Below, piece after piece: positions 28,834 through 39,420 of a stretch of 64,000 nt of DNA. The notes beneath the pieces are model-generated. The model was not told where the DNA came from and searched no databases. It was given only the letters and a program-made list of their open reading frames with translations. Within the stretch, counting starts at the first letter, position 1. Each line of letters starts with the position of its first letter. This DNA comes from Paramoeba atlantica (Eukaryota; Discosea): NCBI GenBank assembly GCA_977017575.1, contig CDRNVI010000033.1, positions 1-64,000 of the forward strand, written 5' to 3'. A program made the position numbers and the translations under genes.

Positions 28834-29838
28834 ATGTACTGTCCCACATGTGTATGCCTCCAGAGAATACCTCTGCGCGGTCCATTGATAGCAGCAAAAG
28901 ACAGCCGACCGTATGAAAATGTGCAGCAACGCATCTCTGCATGCAAAGAAAGTGCCGTTCGACGGGTCAATCCCATTCGAACTCTTGTGTTGGACATGGA
29001 CGAGACATTAATTGGGCAATTCCCGGTCCGTTCGTACAGAACCACTCCCAACGTGTTTTCAGTAATGAGAGGTGCTATGGTGGTTGGTTTCCGTCCGTTT
29101 CTTAGAGAATTTTTAATCTTTGCGCGCTCTAATTTCGAACTTGTGTTATGGACGGCTGGTATGCTTTCCTATGCACGCGAGGTGATACGTCACATGGAGC
29201 GAGAGTTCGGTATGTGCCCATTGTTTGACCACGTTATAGCCAGAGACAGTCGGTGGTATGAGGGACCCTACCACTACAAGAAATCTCTGTATGACCTGGG
29301 GCGTAAAGTGGACACCGATGTTCTTCTTTTCGAGAATTCACCCTATGTTGGCAAGCCCTCAAAAAACGTCGTTCTTGTATCCGACTTCCATGGGTCCCTT
29401 ATCAACACAGGGCTTGAGAAAAACAATGTCAGTTATCCAGCGTGTCCCGAAAGCACTCTGAAATTACGATCGGCGTATAGTGTGACCACTGATTATTGTC
29501 CTCGTAAACAAGATGCTGGTCCGACGTATGACTATCCAGCGAGGATTCCGTGGCACAAGGATTGCACTTTACAACACGGAATCGAACTTTTGCAAAACTG
29601 GAATGCAACATCAATAGAGGAAAATGTTGGGACGTTCTTGCAGAAGCAAGCTGCGAAAGAAAACGCATGCAGTGGACGTGAACGTCTAAATTGTAGTGAG
29701 AAAACACTTTGGGTACCTCAATCTAATTTGAAAGGCCCGCCATTACGTTTGTTGCCTTGCTCTCTCAATCAAGAGCAACAAGGTAGCGGACAAATGCATC
29801 CAAGCACGTCTGGCAAACAAGCACTGTCGAAGTTGTGA
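28834..29838 (+). CDS. FCP1/SCP-like (NIF domain) HAD phosphatase
   Basis: The 334-residue protein has the HAD nucleophile motif LVLDMDETL (Asp54 and Asp56 of DxDxT), followed by 'VGFRPFLREFLIFARSNFELVLWTAGMLSYAREVI', the second HAD motif region typical of FCP1/SCP/TIM50 domains, and 'KKSLYDLGRKVDTDVLLFENSPYVG' with an NSP turn. These enzymes dephosphorylate Ser/Thr, for example the RNA polymerase II CTD, or in TIM50 act as an import receptor. No TM or clear presequence is seen. Kinetoplastid RNA polymerase II lacks canonical heptads, so the substrate is open. The C-terminal 110 residues are unassigned. Confidence 0.75.
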   Translation: MYCPTCVCLQRIPLRGPLIAAKDSRPYENVQQRISACKESAVRRVNPIRTLVLDMDETLIGQFPVRSYRTTPNVFSVMRGAMVVGFRPFLREFLIFARSNFELVLWTAGMLSYAREVIRHMEREFGMCPLFDHVIARDSRWYEGPYHYKKSLYDLGRKVDTDVLLFENSPYVGKPSKNVVLVSDFHGSLINTGLEKNNVSYPACPESTLKLRSAYSVTTDYCPRKQDAGPTYDYPARIPWHKDCTLQHGIELLQNWNATSIEENVGTFLQKQAAKENACSGRERLNCSEKTLWVPQSNLKGPPLRLLPCSLNQEQQGSGQMHPSTSGKQALSKL

Positions 29839-31003
29839 CCATCTCAGAGTCTTATGATATGCTTGCTGTTTCTTTTCTGGCTGCTTCACAAAAACGGAAT
29901 ACTTTTCAGAGTTAATTGCAGTAGTGTCCCACATGACATGTACGATGACATGCACGACATGTGCGACATGACATTTGCGGTTCTCTTGCACATTATTATC
30001 CTATATTTTCGCTCAACATACCATCACCCGATTCCCTCATGCAAACTCCATTTACACCCCCATTTGAGCCATATTGCAGCATAGATTTTGAGAGCAGGAC
30101 TCGTTTGTTCGCAAAAAGAATGCGGGAATCAGAATTTTGCGCTTCATATGTGTTTCACATATTCTTGTAAAGATGCTTTTTTTCGGGAAAAACTAATGCG
30201 ACCGATAAGAAAATTCGCTCTTTTCCCTTGAAACGAAGTTCACTTGAACCTCGAGAGTGCAATTTCAGGGGTATTACATGACTCCCATCTCACTGATGGA
30301 GGGGAAATAAGTTGTGGAAATATACCATGTAGCTGTGTCAACAAAAGTCGTGTTAATTTCTGGAGTTAACACGACTTTTGTTGACATAACTTAATTTCCC
30401 CCCTGTATACTGTACTTTAAGAAAATGGGCAGCCTAATACGATATAGAAAATAAGCAACACGAAAAACGAAGTACAAAGGGGGGTCTGACCAGCGAAGTA
30501 TAAAGGGGGATCACAGTATCTAATTTCTCTACCTTTATACTTGATTCATTACACAAAGACATTCTGTCATAGAACCCGTAGAATGTGAACCATATTCATG
30601 ATGATTCTCGAGGCATTTGTCATATCAATATGTATCTGATGAACCAAACGAGTTTTGCTACCTAACACTACACTGAGAAACATGTTACCTTAACCTCACT
30701 CCCTTTTTTGTGGGGGGGCGTCTTAATCACAACAAAACGTAAGATGAGAAATAATAAGAAATTGACCAAAACACCTTTGCAATTAATTAATGTATCGTTT
30801 TTTGAGTATCACTTTGGAAAACGTTCTCTAGCAATGCATCATCCGTAATTTTTATCTATGATGCTCGGGTTGTAAGAAGAGGCCGCTTAAAAAGAACTAC
30901 GTTGACCACAGCTACTACTAGACCTTTTAGTTTCTTTGTTTTCTAATGCCATAATGGGCATATTGTAAAGTCTTACGCTAGTCCACTTCACAAAAATGCT
31001 TAG
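29839..31003. other. 1.2-kb gene-poor region
   Basis: This is one of the longest stretches without a convincing gene. It contains a short GACATG-type tandem tract (about 29934-29972), a strong perfect hairpin (30336-30386, listed separately), and two near-identical words, 'gaagtacaaagggggg' and 'gaagtataaaggggg' (about 30468-30512). Short frames at 29854 and 29961 are hydrophobic or irregular and look like noise. Confidence 0.45.
30336..30386. repeat. Perfect 21-bp stem hairpin with 9-base loop
   Basis: Bases 30336-30356 (start tgtcaacaaaagtcgtgtta) are the exact reverse complement of 30366-30386, with tttctggag between. Similarity extends outward imperfectly: 'ggggaaataagtt' at 30301-30313 faces 'aacttaatttcccc' at 30388-30401, giving an overall about 105-bp imperfect palindrome. 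It could be a small MITE or an RNA hairpin in the transcript; no gene adjoins it directly. Confidence 0.75.
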
Positions 31004-34000
31004 ATGAGTTGCGTCAGAAAATGCATTTCCAGGAAAAAAATCAACGTTCATGTTTGTAACGTAATCGATAGACTAACTGGGAATCATGCTCGACGATACT
31101 GCACGTGTTTCGCTGAGACTGCTAAGAATATCCATACGGCAAAGCGTTCTATTGACTCCGATTTTGGAGTAGCGTCTTTTGGATCATCGACGTGTAGCGT
31201 CTCAGACACCGAAACACAGACTTCAACTGCTTTAAAGATACTTTCCTCATCACGTGATTTACAACAAACGGAAGGTGAACTTAACCAACTTGCTGAACAT
31301 TTTTATTTTTCTCCATCAGTTCACAGTGAGTTGCTCAAACGCTGTGGAAAAATGCTTTTGGAACTACCGCACATACGTCGAAGGTATCCTACGAAAGCTG
31401 ATTTAACTAAATCTTACCTTACACATTTGTCACTGTTCCCTCCTTCCCTGGTACTCTCTGCATTACATTACATGTACAATTTTCACTTGTTGTTGTCTAG
31501 GCAAAGATCAAACGCCAAAAACATGAAATACGCTTCCCCTTCATGCGCTACTAAGGAGATAAGTTCCAGTCAAGAGATTGTAACAACACTTGTAAAACGG
31601 ACTGAGAATGGACCCAAATCATGTAAAATTCATGACAAAGACCTGGATCGTGTGAGAAGATTTTCACAAGTCTTGCGTGTTAGAATTTTCAAAATTTTAC
31701 CTCGTTGTACAGTAGAAGAGGCAGCAAAAATGGCGTGGTACTGGACACGAGTTCGGCCTAAAGACACATCACTACTACTGCAGGTATCACAAAGAATGGT
31801 AAAATACCTACCTAAGGGACATGCGGGGACTGAGCTATACGCCATAGTAAAACCATCAACAGCACTACAATTTTGCATAACAATGGCTCTATGTGAGCCA
31901 TCTTGCACATCAAATCATCGTCGCGTGGCACACGCTTTAGTTCCTTATGTTCTGGAGCGCGGCCTTTCGACGCTAACCCCGAGTGAAGCTGTAAATCTCT
32001 TGAAACTTTACTCACGCCTTGAATTAAGAAACGGGTTATTGGATATTTTGAAACGTCTTTGCGAGATGCTTGAGAATAGCGAAGTCTCAATATACGATAT
32101 TGCTACTGCAATACATGCAGTGGTACAAATACCCCAAACTCCGTCTGACGTGTTAGTCTTACTATATCACCATCTTATTCAAAAGTGGCGAAAAGAAGAG
32201 AGTAATACGGTCCGTATTCCAACGTCGGTTTTTGCGCCGCTGCACGATCTTATGAATACGGAATTCTCATGGTGGGACAACACTTACGAACTCGTTTTGA
32301 GCGAATTGGAGAAGAAGTTTGTGAAGGCACCACGCAGCAATACTATGTCACCCCTTTCAAAGGAACCGCACATAAGAGTACAAGATGCCATAAAATTTTC
32401 ATACGCTCTTGCCATGCGTGAGAGTGCTTCGCCTTCTCACCCCTTTGCAACCTTCCTTTTAGTTCACGCTTTAAAGCATGCGTCCTGTTTAGACATCAGG
32501 GGTTTGCAACGTTTAGTTACTTCACAGGCACTTCTAACTCTCCATGGGGGAGGTGCTACAAAAATTTGTGAAGATATGATCACGTCTAATCTTTGCCCAC
32601 TCATTCTACAGAAAATAGAAAGTATGGAGCGCAGAGCGACGGCACATGGACTATTTCTTCTAGGTACTTATTTCAGTGAAAATATTACTCCAGAGCAGCG
32701 CCGCATGTTACTTCATCGTTGGTTACAACTGGGTCCATCTTTTAACAGTACACTGCTTGCAATGAGTCTGCACGGCATATCAATGGTGAAACCTCAATTG
32801 AGTGAAGCAAGTCAAAAATCCCTGGCTGATATATGCGACAGGAAAATATTGCGGCACTTGAAATCACAGGAAGTTCTATTGGTATGCAACGGCTTACAGT
32901 CACTCGGATTTACTGAGCCAGAGCCATACTTCATCTGTCGAAACCGTGTTGCAGCTCTTGTTCCTGAAGTTTCCACGGCGGAAGTCGGACTACTACTGCA
33001 GTGTCTTGACTCGATCAGCCTGACCTCTACAAAAATTGTTATTTCTGCTATTCGACGTTTGGCTGAGCTTATCGAGGACACGCCACTCGAGACAACTTTA
33101 TGGGCAACACGAGTTATACTCAGCGGAATTTCAACTGAACGTTTGTATTACGGCGAGACGCTGCGTCGGCTTCAAATTCTCCTAAGACGCGAAATCATAT
33201 CACGAGCACACAATGCATCTTCTGCACTGTGTATTGCACTTCTAAATGTGTGTGGGGAGATGGCGATCCTAGATCACGCACTCTTTCGCACTGTTATCAA
33301 TCGGGCATGTTCTTTTGAAAAGGAAATGATTAGCGCTATACCAAAGTATTCGAATCATTTAACTACCGCACAGGAATCCGAGAAGCCGCATGAACAGAAT
33401 TCAGTCACGTCGTTGACTACAGGAGCTCTTTTTACGCTACTGATTCACATTCCACGCTACTCACTCCTAGAAAGGAGTATTGTATTTTCTCTCCACACAG
33501 CTTGCTTAGAATTACAACCCTCTCAATTATATCATCTGCTTATTCATTGCATTGGTCCACTACAGGACTATCATGACAGTTCGCTGTCCGGCTTGTATGC
33601 GTCTCTGTACACTAAAATACGAATTGCTGTCTTTGATGCGCTATGTACCCCGCAGAATGAACTTTCACCCCAAAGTCATCGCATTCGCAAGCTTTCATGG
33701 TTTACCATAAGCCAAACTATATTGGCGATGAGCAATGCGTATTATTGTGACGAATATCTTCTTCTCGTGATGCTCCTTCATGCAGGGAAGGCCTATCACG
33801 CCGCTCGCCCCGAAAATATTGTTGAAGTCCTTGCGGCAGCCGCACAGCTCAGCATCTTTCGTTTACCACAATTTCACTTCTTTTTTCGACGGATGAAATT
33901 GCAGACAGAGCGCATAGCCGAGTCATTCACCTCCGGTGAAATTAGAGCTCTATTACATATTTTGTGGAGCAATGGTCATTTCACTTACACCCGACTAGTG

Positions 34001-34048
34001 AGCATAATGGGTGAACGTGCGCTAGAACTGGAAATCAAGGGCTATTGA
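31004..34048 (+). CDS. Large helical-repeat protein, probably mitochondrial, function unknown
   Basis: The 1014-residue protein begins with a basic, Cys- and Arg-containing N-terminus (MSCVRKCISRKKINVHVCN) that could be a mitochondrial presequence. The rest is almost wholly amphipathic helix, with Leu-rich segments spaced about 35-40 residues apart, as in FASTK/RAP-type or OPR-type RNA-binding proteins of mitochondria. I did not find a RAP domain at the C-terminus. No catalytic motif or TM is visible. An RNA-processing or mitoribosomal role is a guess from architecture only. The codon composition is plain and A/T-leaning, unlike the C/G-skewed genes nearby. Confidence 0.7.
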   Translation: MSCVRKCISRKKINVHVCNVIDRLTGNHARRYCTCFAETAKNIHTAKRSIDSDFGVASFGSSTCSVSDTETQTSTALKILSSSRDLQQTEGELNQLAEHFYFSPSVHSELLKRCGKMLLELPHIRRRYPTKADLTKSYLTHLSLFPPSLVLSALHYMYNFHLLLSRQRSNAKNMKYASPSCATKEISSSQEIVTTLVKRTENGPKSCKIHDKDLDRVRRFSQVLRVRIFKILPRCTVEEAAKMAWYWTRVRPKDTSLLLQVSQRMVKYLPKGHAGTELYAIVKPSTALQFCITMALCEPSCTSNHRRVAHALVPYVLERGLSTLTPSEAVNLLKLYSRLELRNGLLDILKRLCEMLENSEVSIYDIATAIHAVVQIPQTPSDVLVLLYHHLIQKWRKEESNTVRIPTSVFAPLHDLMNTEFSWWDNTYELVLSELEKKFVKAPRSNTMSPLSKEPHIRVQDAIKFSYALAMRESASPSHPFATFLLVHALKHASCLDIRGLQRLVTSQALLTLHGGGATKICEDMITSNLCPLILQKIESMERRATAHGLFLLGTYFSENITPEQRRMLLHRWLQLGPSFNSTLLAMSLHGISMVKPQLSEASQKSLADICDRKILRHLKSQEVLLVCNGLQSLGFTEPEPYFICRNRVAALVPEVSTAEVGLLLQCLDSISLTSTKIVISAIRRLAELIEDTPLETTLWATRVILSGISTERLYYGETLRRLQILLRREIISRAHNASSALCIALLNVCGEMAILDHALFRTVINRACSFEKEMISAIPKYSNHLTTAQESEKPHEQNSVTSLTTGALFTLLIHIPRYSLLERSIVFSLHTACLELQPSQLYHLLIHCIGPLQDYHDSSLSGLYASLYTKIRIAVFDALCTPQNELSPQSHRIRKLSWFTISQTILAMSNAYYCDEYLLLVMLLHAGKAYHAARPENIVEVLAAAAQLSIFRLPQFHFFFRRMKLQTERIAESFTSGEIRALLHILWSNGHFTYTRLVSIMGERALELEIKGY

Positions 34049-34224
34049 ATTTCCCTTGAACATTTCTTTGAAGTATGTTTATACAATGTATGTGTACAAG
34101 TTTATTTTAATGATTAATTTTGAGCTGTAATACACAAAATTTTACCGATTGAGACATAAAATTTCTTTCTAGAATAGATTATGACCTAATCATGCGAATC
34201 TTGTGAATTCAGTGTTGGCTTTTC

Positions 34225-34548
34225 ATGTCGTGGTACAAAGAATTCTTTTTTGGCAATGACGAAAGCTTTCTTACAAGACCACTTCCACCTGAACTGCAAA
34301 ATAAACATGTGAACCAAATCTTAAACCGACATGATTTTCACCCATATCGCCCAAATCTGGATAAATCACACGAGTGCTCTAAGCAGAACGATAAGTTCTA
34401 TCAATGTATGGTATCACTTCCCGAAGAACTTGAACTCTACCAAAAGCACGTTCAGTGCTACTATCCTCTCAAAGTTGAGTTGATGAAATGTTTCGTGAGG
34501 CATCCGCCACCTAAAAAGGAAGAAGGAATGCTAGACCGTGAAAAGTGA
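34225..34548 (+). CDS. Small twin-cysteine (CHCH-like) protein, probably of the mitochondrial intermembrane space
   Basis: The 107-residue protein has two Cys pairs: CSKQNDKFYQC (C-x9-C) and CYYPLKVELMKC (C-x10-C), separated by about 18 residues. That is the helix-turn-helix CHCH plan imported by Mia40-type oxidation, although kinetoplastids lack a canonical Mia40. The N-terminus is aromatic and lacks a presequence, as usual for this class. It could be a respiratory-complex accessory subunit or an assembly factor. The 3' two-fifths of the gene, from 34405, belongs to a 333-bp unit that is tandemly duplicated directly downstream. Confidence 0.65.
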   Translation: MSWYKEFFFGNDESFLTRPLPPELQNKHVNQILNRHDFHPYRPNLDKSHECSKQNDKFYQCMVSLPEELELYQKHVQCYYPLKVELMKCFVRHPPPKKEEGMLDREK

Positions 34549-35070
34549 TTCGAAAAGATTACATGGCAGTGGGATTTCCTCTCTTAGATGCGGGGTGCTT
34601 GTAATTTGCATTGTAGACTCTTGTTGCAATGACTGAGCAGCACGTAGTGTCATTTCGGGAGTATCATGAAGGATACTCTGGGGCTTGATTTATTTTGCTT
34701 TTATACAACATTTGTACATGTACACCTTTATATTGATTGTATGGTATCACTTCCCGAAGAACTTGAACTCTACCAAAAGCACGTTCAGTGCTACTATCCT
34801 CTCAAAGTTGAGTCGATGAAATGTTTCGTGAGGCATCCGCCACCTAAAAAGGAAGAAGGAATGCTAGACCGTGAAAAGTGATTCGAAAAGATTACATGGC
34901 AGTGGGATTTCCTCTCTTAGATGCCGGGTGCTTGTAATTTGCATTGTAGACTCTTGTTGCAATGACTGAGCAGCACGTAGTGTCATTTCGGGAGTATCAT
35001 GAAGGATACTCTGGGGCTTGATTTATTTTGCTTTTATACAACATTTGTACATGTACACCTTTATATTGAT
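34405..35070 (+). repeat. 333-bp tandem duplication covering the 3' part of the CHCH gene and its downstream region
   Basis: Unit 1 is 34405-34737 and unit 2 is 34738-35070. They are nearly identical; I see only about two substitutions (ttg/tcg codon near 34475 and 34808; gcgg/gccg near 34592 and 34925). The junction is clean, with unit 2 beginning 'tgtatggtatcac' directly after unit 1 ends 'ttatattgat'. Such similarity means a recent event or gene conversion. Confidence 0.9.
34666..34881 (+). pseudogene. Truncated CHCH copy with a new N-terminus created by the duplication
   Basis: The second unit carries the C-terminal part of the CHCH gene without its original N-terminus. An ATG at 34666, in the 3' flank of unit 1, is in frame with it and gives 71 residues: a new hydrophobic start (about 'LGLDLFCFYTTFVHVHLYIDC') fused to the copied second Cys pair. 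The first Cys pair is reduced to its last Cys. One Leu codon became Ser relative to the parent. It is most likely a non-functional by-product, but the frame is open and intact. Confidence 0.5.
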
Positions 35071-35184
35071 CTTGGGTGTAACGTATTCACTGTCTCTACA
35101 GGAAGATTTACTTGCGCATGACGACTCGCAGAATTTTTCTTATCAAACCCATTTTAGCAAAACGTTACCACTTCTACTCCTATA

Positions 35185-36819
35185 ATGCACATCACCCAAC
35201 GCTTCCTCTCCACCAAAGGCAAAGACGTTCTCTTTGGTCAAGAAGCCCGTGAGGCCATGCTCCACGGTGTAGACAAGCTCACCAAAGCCGTCGCCGTCAC
35301 TCTTGGCCCCGGCGGCCGCAATGTCCTCCTTGAACAATCCTACGGTGCCCCCAAAATCACCAAAGACGGGGTCACGGTCGCGAAATCTGTCGAATTCTCG
35401 GATAAATTTGAAAACCTCGGGGCACAGCTCGTGCGGCAGGTCGCCAACACCACCAACGACGTCGCGGGGGATGGCACCACCACCGCCACCCTGCTCGCGA
35501 GCTCCATCTTCACCGAGGGCTACCGCACCGCCTCCACCGGGGCGAACCCGATCGATATCAAACGCGGCATCGACCTCGCGGTGAAGGAGGTGGTGAACCA
35601 TCTAGAGACCATGGCGAAGGCCATCACCTCCAACGCGGATATTCGCAGTGTAGCCACCATCAGTGCCAACGGGGATAACCAAATCGGAAACCTCATCGCG
35701 GATGCCATGGCGAAGATCGGACCCACCGGGGTGATTACCACCCAGGATGGGCGAACGATGCAAACCGAGGTGGATGTGCAGGAGGGGATGAGTATTGACA
35801 AAGGGTACATCTCACCGCATTTCGTGACGGAGAGTAAGACACAAAAGTGTGAGCTGGAGGACTGTTTCGTGTTGGTGCATCAAAAGAAGATTTCGAATTT
35901 AAATACTCTGTTGCCGGTGTTGAACCATGTCGCGAGTGCGGGGAAGCCATTGTTGATTGTGGCGGAGGATGTTGATGGGGAGGCCCTGACGACTCTGGTG
36001 ATTAACAAGAGTGTGGGGAAACTGAAGGTGTGTGCCGTGAAGGCTCCGGCATTCGGGGATGAGAAGGTGAACTACCTCCAGGATATTGCGATTATGACCG
36101 GGGCGGAACTGATTTCGGAGGATTTGGGACTGAGTTTGGATGCGGAGAGCTTCAAACCCGCGTGGTTGGGGAAGGTTTCCCGGGTTTCCGCGACCAAAGA
36201 TAACACGGTGTTGCTCGGGGGTGGTGGTGCCAAGGATGCCGTACAGGACCGTGTGGAGCTGCTGAAGAGTCTGCTGGAGGTCGAGACCAGTGAGTACAAG
36301 AAGGAGAAAATTCAGAGCCGGCTGGCTAAGCTAAGCGGAGGAGTGGCGGTGATCCACGTCGGCGGGGCATCGGACATGGAGGTCTCGGAGAAGAAGGATC
36401 GCATCACGGATGCTCTGTGTGCCACACGCGCGGCGGTCGAGGAGGGAATCGTTCCGGGCGGTGGGGTCGCATTGCTGCGTGCGGTTCCGAAGCTGGAGGC
36501 GATGCTAAAAAATAAGAAACTGGCCGAGGAGAGTCGTATCGGGATTCAAATCGTGCGCAACGCCATTCGCCTTCCTACTAAGGTGATTGCGTCCAACGCA
36601 GGAGTGGAGGGTACCGTCGTGGTGGAGAGGGTGTTGGAGCAAAAGACTCCTACAATGGGCTACGACGCCGTCTCGCACACGATGAAGGACATGATGGCTG
36701 CAGGAATCGTAGATCCATTGAAGGTAGTGAAAAGTGCTTTGGTCGATGCAGCGAGCGTATCCTCATTAATGATGACGACCGAAGCAGCAGTATGCGATGC
36801 GTCAGAAAAGAAAGCGTAA
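35185..36819 (+). CDS. HSP60: Mitochondrial chaperonin HSP60 (GroEL family)
   Basis: The 544-residue protein starts with a short presequence ([10 protein letters not shown]) followed by the family opening '[13 protein letters not shown]'. Further landmarks are '[32 protein letters not shown]', '[18 protein letters not shown]' (ATP site, catalytic Asp) and the signature '[18 protein letters not shown]'. It folds imported proteins in the mitochondrial matrix with HSP10. The usual Gly/Met-rich C-terminal tail is absent. Start choice: 35185 opens the presequence. An upstream ATG at 35118 lies in another frame and overlaps the gene (see findings). The 5' third uses C-ending codons heavily and the middle uses G/T-ending codons. 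Confidence 0.97.
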   Translation: MHITQRFLSTKGKDVLFGQEAREAMLHGVDKLTKAVAVTLGPGGRNVLLEQSYGAPKITKDGVTVAKSVEFSDKFENLGAQLVRQVANTTNDVAGDGTTTATLLASSIFTEGYRTASTGANPIDIKRGIDLAVKEVVNHLETMAKAITSNADIRSVATISANGDNQIGNLIADAMAKIGPTGVITTQDGRTMQTEVDVQEGMSIDKGYISPHFVTESKTQKCELEDCFVLVHQKKISNLNTLLPVLNHVASAGKPLLIVAEDVDGEALTTLVINKSVGKLKVCAVKAPAFGDEKVNYLQDIAIMTGAELISEDLGLSLDAESFKPAWLGKVSRVSATKDNTVLLGGGGAKDAVQDRVELLKSLLEVETSEYKKEKIQSRLAKLSGGVAVIHVGGASDMEVSEKKDRITDALCATRAAVEEGIVPGGGVALLRAVPKLEAMLKNKKLAEESRIGIQIVRNAIRLPTKVIASNAGVEGTVVVERVLEQKTPTMGYDAVSHTMKDMMAAGIVDPLKVVKSALVDAASVSSLMMTTEAAVCDASEKKA

Positions 36820-37371
36820 ATAAATGCCAATAAGTTGACTAAATAAATGCCAATAAGTTCAGCGACAAGTCCATATTGTTCAACACATACCATACAAAAA
36901 AAAATGAAAAAAATCGGTTCTACTTTTTGCATGAACGATGAGCGCCACAGTCGTTTGCTAGTTTTTAAAAATTTGTAATCACAAAATGCTGCTACTGTTG
37001 TGAGCAGATGTTTGTATTTCACTTTCATCGATCGGGTTATCTTTGAGTACTACTTTGCTTCTTTCTCATACTATACACTCTCTTCAGTACTCTTTCAAAC
37101 GTAAATATCAACATGGAAATACATGTATGAATATATCGACCTCTTAATTTACTAATGTTCATCCTCGGCTTCCCTCGAATGTATTATGATTTATTAAATA
37201 GCAAAACATAACGAAATTTTGGTGACAGTTGATAAAGTTGGATTAGAGGGGCATAGTCACAATTATTTCTATTTTTGATTTGGATGAATTAGTTTTCTAT
37301 TTCGATCCTTTTTTGACTATTGGCCTATTGAATCCGTATGCAACTGATTGGTGCTCTTAGGATGCTCACCT
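36820..37371. other. Intergenic region, no gene seen
   Basis: Begins with a short direct repeat ('aataaatgccaataagtt' twice, 36819-36858). The rest is A/T-rich spacer without a credible frame, tRNA or strong hairpin. The frame of the next gene is open upstream from 37348 but only from TTG. Confidence 0.4.
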
Positions 37372-38751
37372 ATGGGAGAAATTCTAATTCAAAATATGAG
37401 CTTAAGGTTAGATGAACCTGGGGCTCCGATTGGCGAAGGACGTTATTCACAAGTCTACGCTGCACTGGACAGCAGGTCTGGAAAGAGTGTTGTTCTGAAA
37501 GTCTTTCGCACATTGAATGATGAACATAACAATGGTCAAGATCCATCCTTGGAATGGCTGAAATACGGTTATCCACGGCATGTATTACGTGAAATACATA
37601 TTTTGTCTACTCTTAAGCACAAGAACATTGTAGATTTTATTTGCGCTGCCCAGATCAAAACATCATTTTTTCGCGCAGCTATCCATTTTAAGCGGACAAA
37701 ACGAGGTAAAAAGTCTGAAAGTAAAGAAATACAGAAGGAAACTCGAATAGGTTACGGCGAACTTTGTCATAAATTGAGTCACAACTACTCAGACAGTCAG
37801 CAAGACAATCCTGCGTGTTCTCGACTTCATGAAGTACTTCACGATGAATCATTCGAAGATGTCCTTATTTTTGAACGCTGTACAAAAAATTTAAATTCTT
37901 TGCTTCAAATAGGCACTAGATTGGCATCCTCTGTGCGTCTCCATATTGCTCGTCAGCTTTTTTGCGGCATTCAATATCTTCACGACAGCGGAGTTCTTCA
38001 CCGCGACATCAAGCCCGCTAATATTCTTATAGCTGACCAGTGTGTTCTCAAGCTGTGTGATTTGGGTTTGGCAAGATACAAACAAGATGGATCATTGCTA
38101 TGTACAACTATTGGCACACCATTTTACCGAGCGCCTGAACTCTGCGCTCAGAGGCGGCCAGAAGATAAATTGGATACTGAAATTTCCTTAACATATGATG
38201 AATCCGTAGATCTATGGAGTGCAGGAATTGTTCTTGCAGAATTATATTTGCGACCACATTGGAGGAGAATATGTTCACATCAAGCGTTTCGCGCCTATTT
38301 TAGCATGCATTTTCCGTACCTAATGGCTCCATCTTCAGCGGATTTAACTCGCCCAAATTTTGATGAGCTTGAAGGAGGAGCTTCAGATCTTCCATTAGAA
38401 GAAGAATCTATTGAATCATCGAATCAGGAGGCAGTTCACACACTCAAGAAGGCGACCATACACGGAGTGACAGACACCGCACTACTACAAAGATATCGCG
38501 CGTTGTTGACAGCTCATGCGAGCTCGCCGCAGATTGCACAAAATCTAGACATAGAACACAACCTAAGCGACAGGGTTTCATCGAACACTAGTTTGCTTCA
38601 CGACGTGCTACAATTCGCGGAGGTTCCGATGGCTGTATCAAATGTAATCACGGGGCTTATACGAATGCAGCCAGAGCAGCGACTTCGTGCAAGCGCTGTT
38701 GTCGAAGAACTCGGAGAGCCAGAATACGGCGCTGCACATTGGTATCCGTAA
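37372..38751 (+). CDS. CDK-like (CMGC-group) protein kinase
   Basis: The ATG at 37372 gives 459 residues. The kinase motifs are GEGRYSQVYAA, VVLKVF with the ATP-binding Lys, HVLREIHILSTLKHKNIVDF, LHRDIKPANILI, CDLGLAR (DLG in place of DFG), GTPFYRAPEL and DLWSAGIVLAEL. The order and the 'YRAPEL' segment are CMGC-like, nearest to cyclin-dependent or CDK-related kinases. There are two large insertions: about 85-160 before the hinge, basic and low-complexity, and about 320-400 in the C-lobe, acidic. Catalytic residues are retained, so it should be active. The cyclin-binding helix is not a canonical PSTAIRE. Which CRK it corresponds to cannot be said. Confidence 0.8.
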   Translation: MGEILIQNMSLRLDEPGAPIGEGRYSQVYAALDSRSGKSVVLKVFRTLNDEHNNGQDPSLEWLKYGYPRHVLREIHILSTLKHKNIVDFICAAQIKTSFFRAAIHFKRTKRGKKSESKEIQKETRIGYGELCHKLSHNYSDSQQDNPACSRLHEVLHDESFEDVLIFERCTKNLNSLLQIGTRLASSVRLHIARQLFCGIQYLHDSGVLHRDIKPANILIADQCVLKLCDLGLARYKQDGSLLCTTIGTPFYRAPELCAQRRPEDKLDTEISLTYDESVDLWSAGIVLAELYLRPHWRRICSHQAFRAYFSMHFPYLMAPSSADLTRPNFDELEGGASDLPLEEESIESSNQEAVHTLKKATIHGVTDTALLQRYRALLTAHASSPQIAQNLDIEHNLSDRVSSNTSLLHDVLQFAEVPMAVSNVITGLIRMQPEQRLRASAVVEELGEPEYGAAHWYP

Positions 38752-39420
38752 CGTACAACTATCATGCTATCTTATCACATGAAGAATTTTTATTATTTTA
38801 CCTAACCATCTTGAAATCTAACCATCTTGGCAACGGGATGACCTCCGAGATAGGACGTTCGAGTATAAGCTCAGCTAAGAACAGGGCCGTCAGAAGACGT
38901 ATAATCATCTGCCGGGATGCGTGCTCAGCAAAGATGTTTATGAAAGTCACCTGCAAAATACAAAACAGCGAAAAGAATCTCAAAAACATCACAACTTTTT
39001 GCGTCACAAATACAGTATGTAAGAGTCTTCAGTGTTCTGTGCCGATTCTGGCCTCTCAACGCCTCTCAAGCGTCCTAGTCCTTTCAATTTAGAAATGGTT
39101 AGCGATCAGGGAATTAGGAAAGGGAAAAAAGAATGCAGTTATGACTATCTCACTCAGCGTCCTAGTACTTTCAATTTAGAAATGGTTAGCGATCACAAAA
39201 AATGTACTTGAAAAAATAAAATGCATCGATAGCAATGGGGTTTCTGAGTGCTAGTAAACGGGTGCAGTGAATTTACCCATGCCGAACCGTAGGATTTACT
39301 GCGGTGGACTCCATAATATGAGAATACTTTTAAAACTTCATACATACCTCAGTAGAATACACCTAAACGGAAATTTGTGTTAATCTTTTTACTCGAAACC
39401 GATTATCCGTTTCGTTCCTC
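38752..39420. other. Intergenic region with a 40-bp direct repeat
   Basis: The words at 39069-39108 and 39156-39195 (start agcgtcctag, core 'tttcaatttagaaatggtta') are near-identical 40-mers in direct orientation. A short + frame (from 38739) and a 69-codon - frame (38798-39007) carry no convincing features. No tRNA is seen. Confidence 0.5.

Noticed and set aside
30468-30512. Two copies of 'gaagta(c/t)aaaggggg' considered as a CRISPR-like or regulatory array
   Set aside because: Only two short copies with no regular spacing, in a eukaryotic context.
38798-39007. 69-codon minus-strand frame with a hydrophobic start
   Set aside because: Antisense to all neighbouring genes, no recognisable domain and no repeat context.
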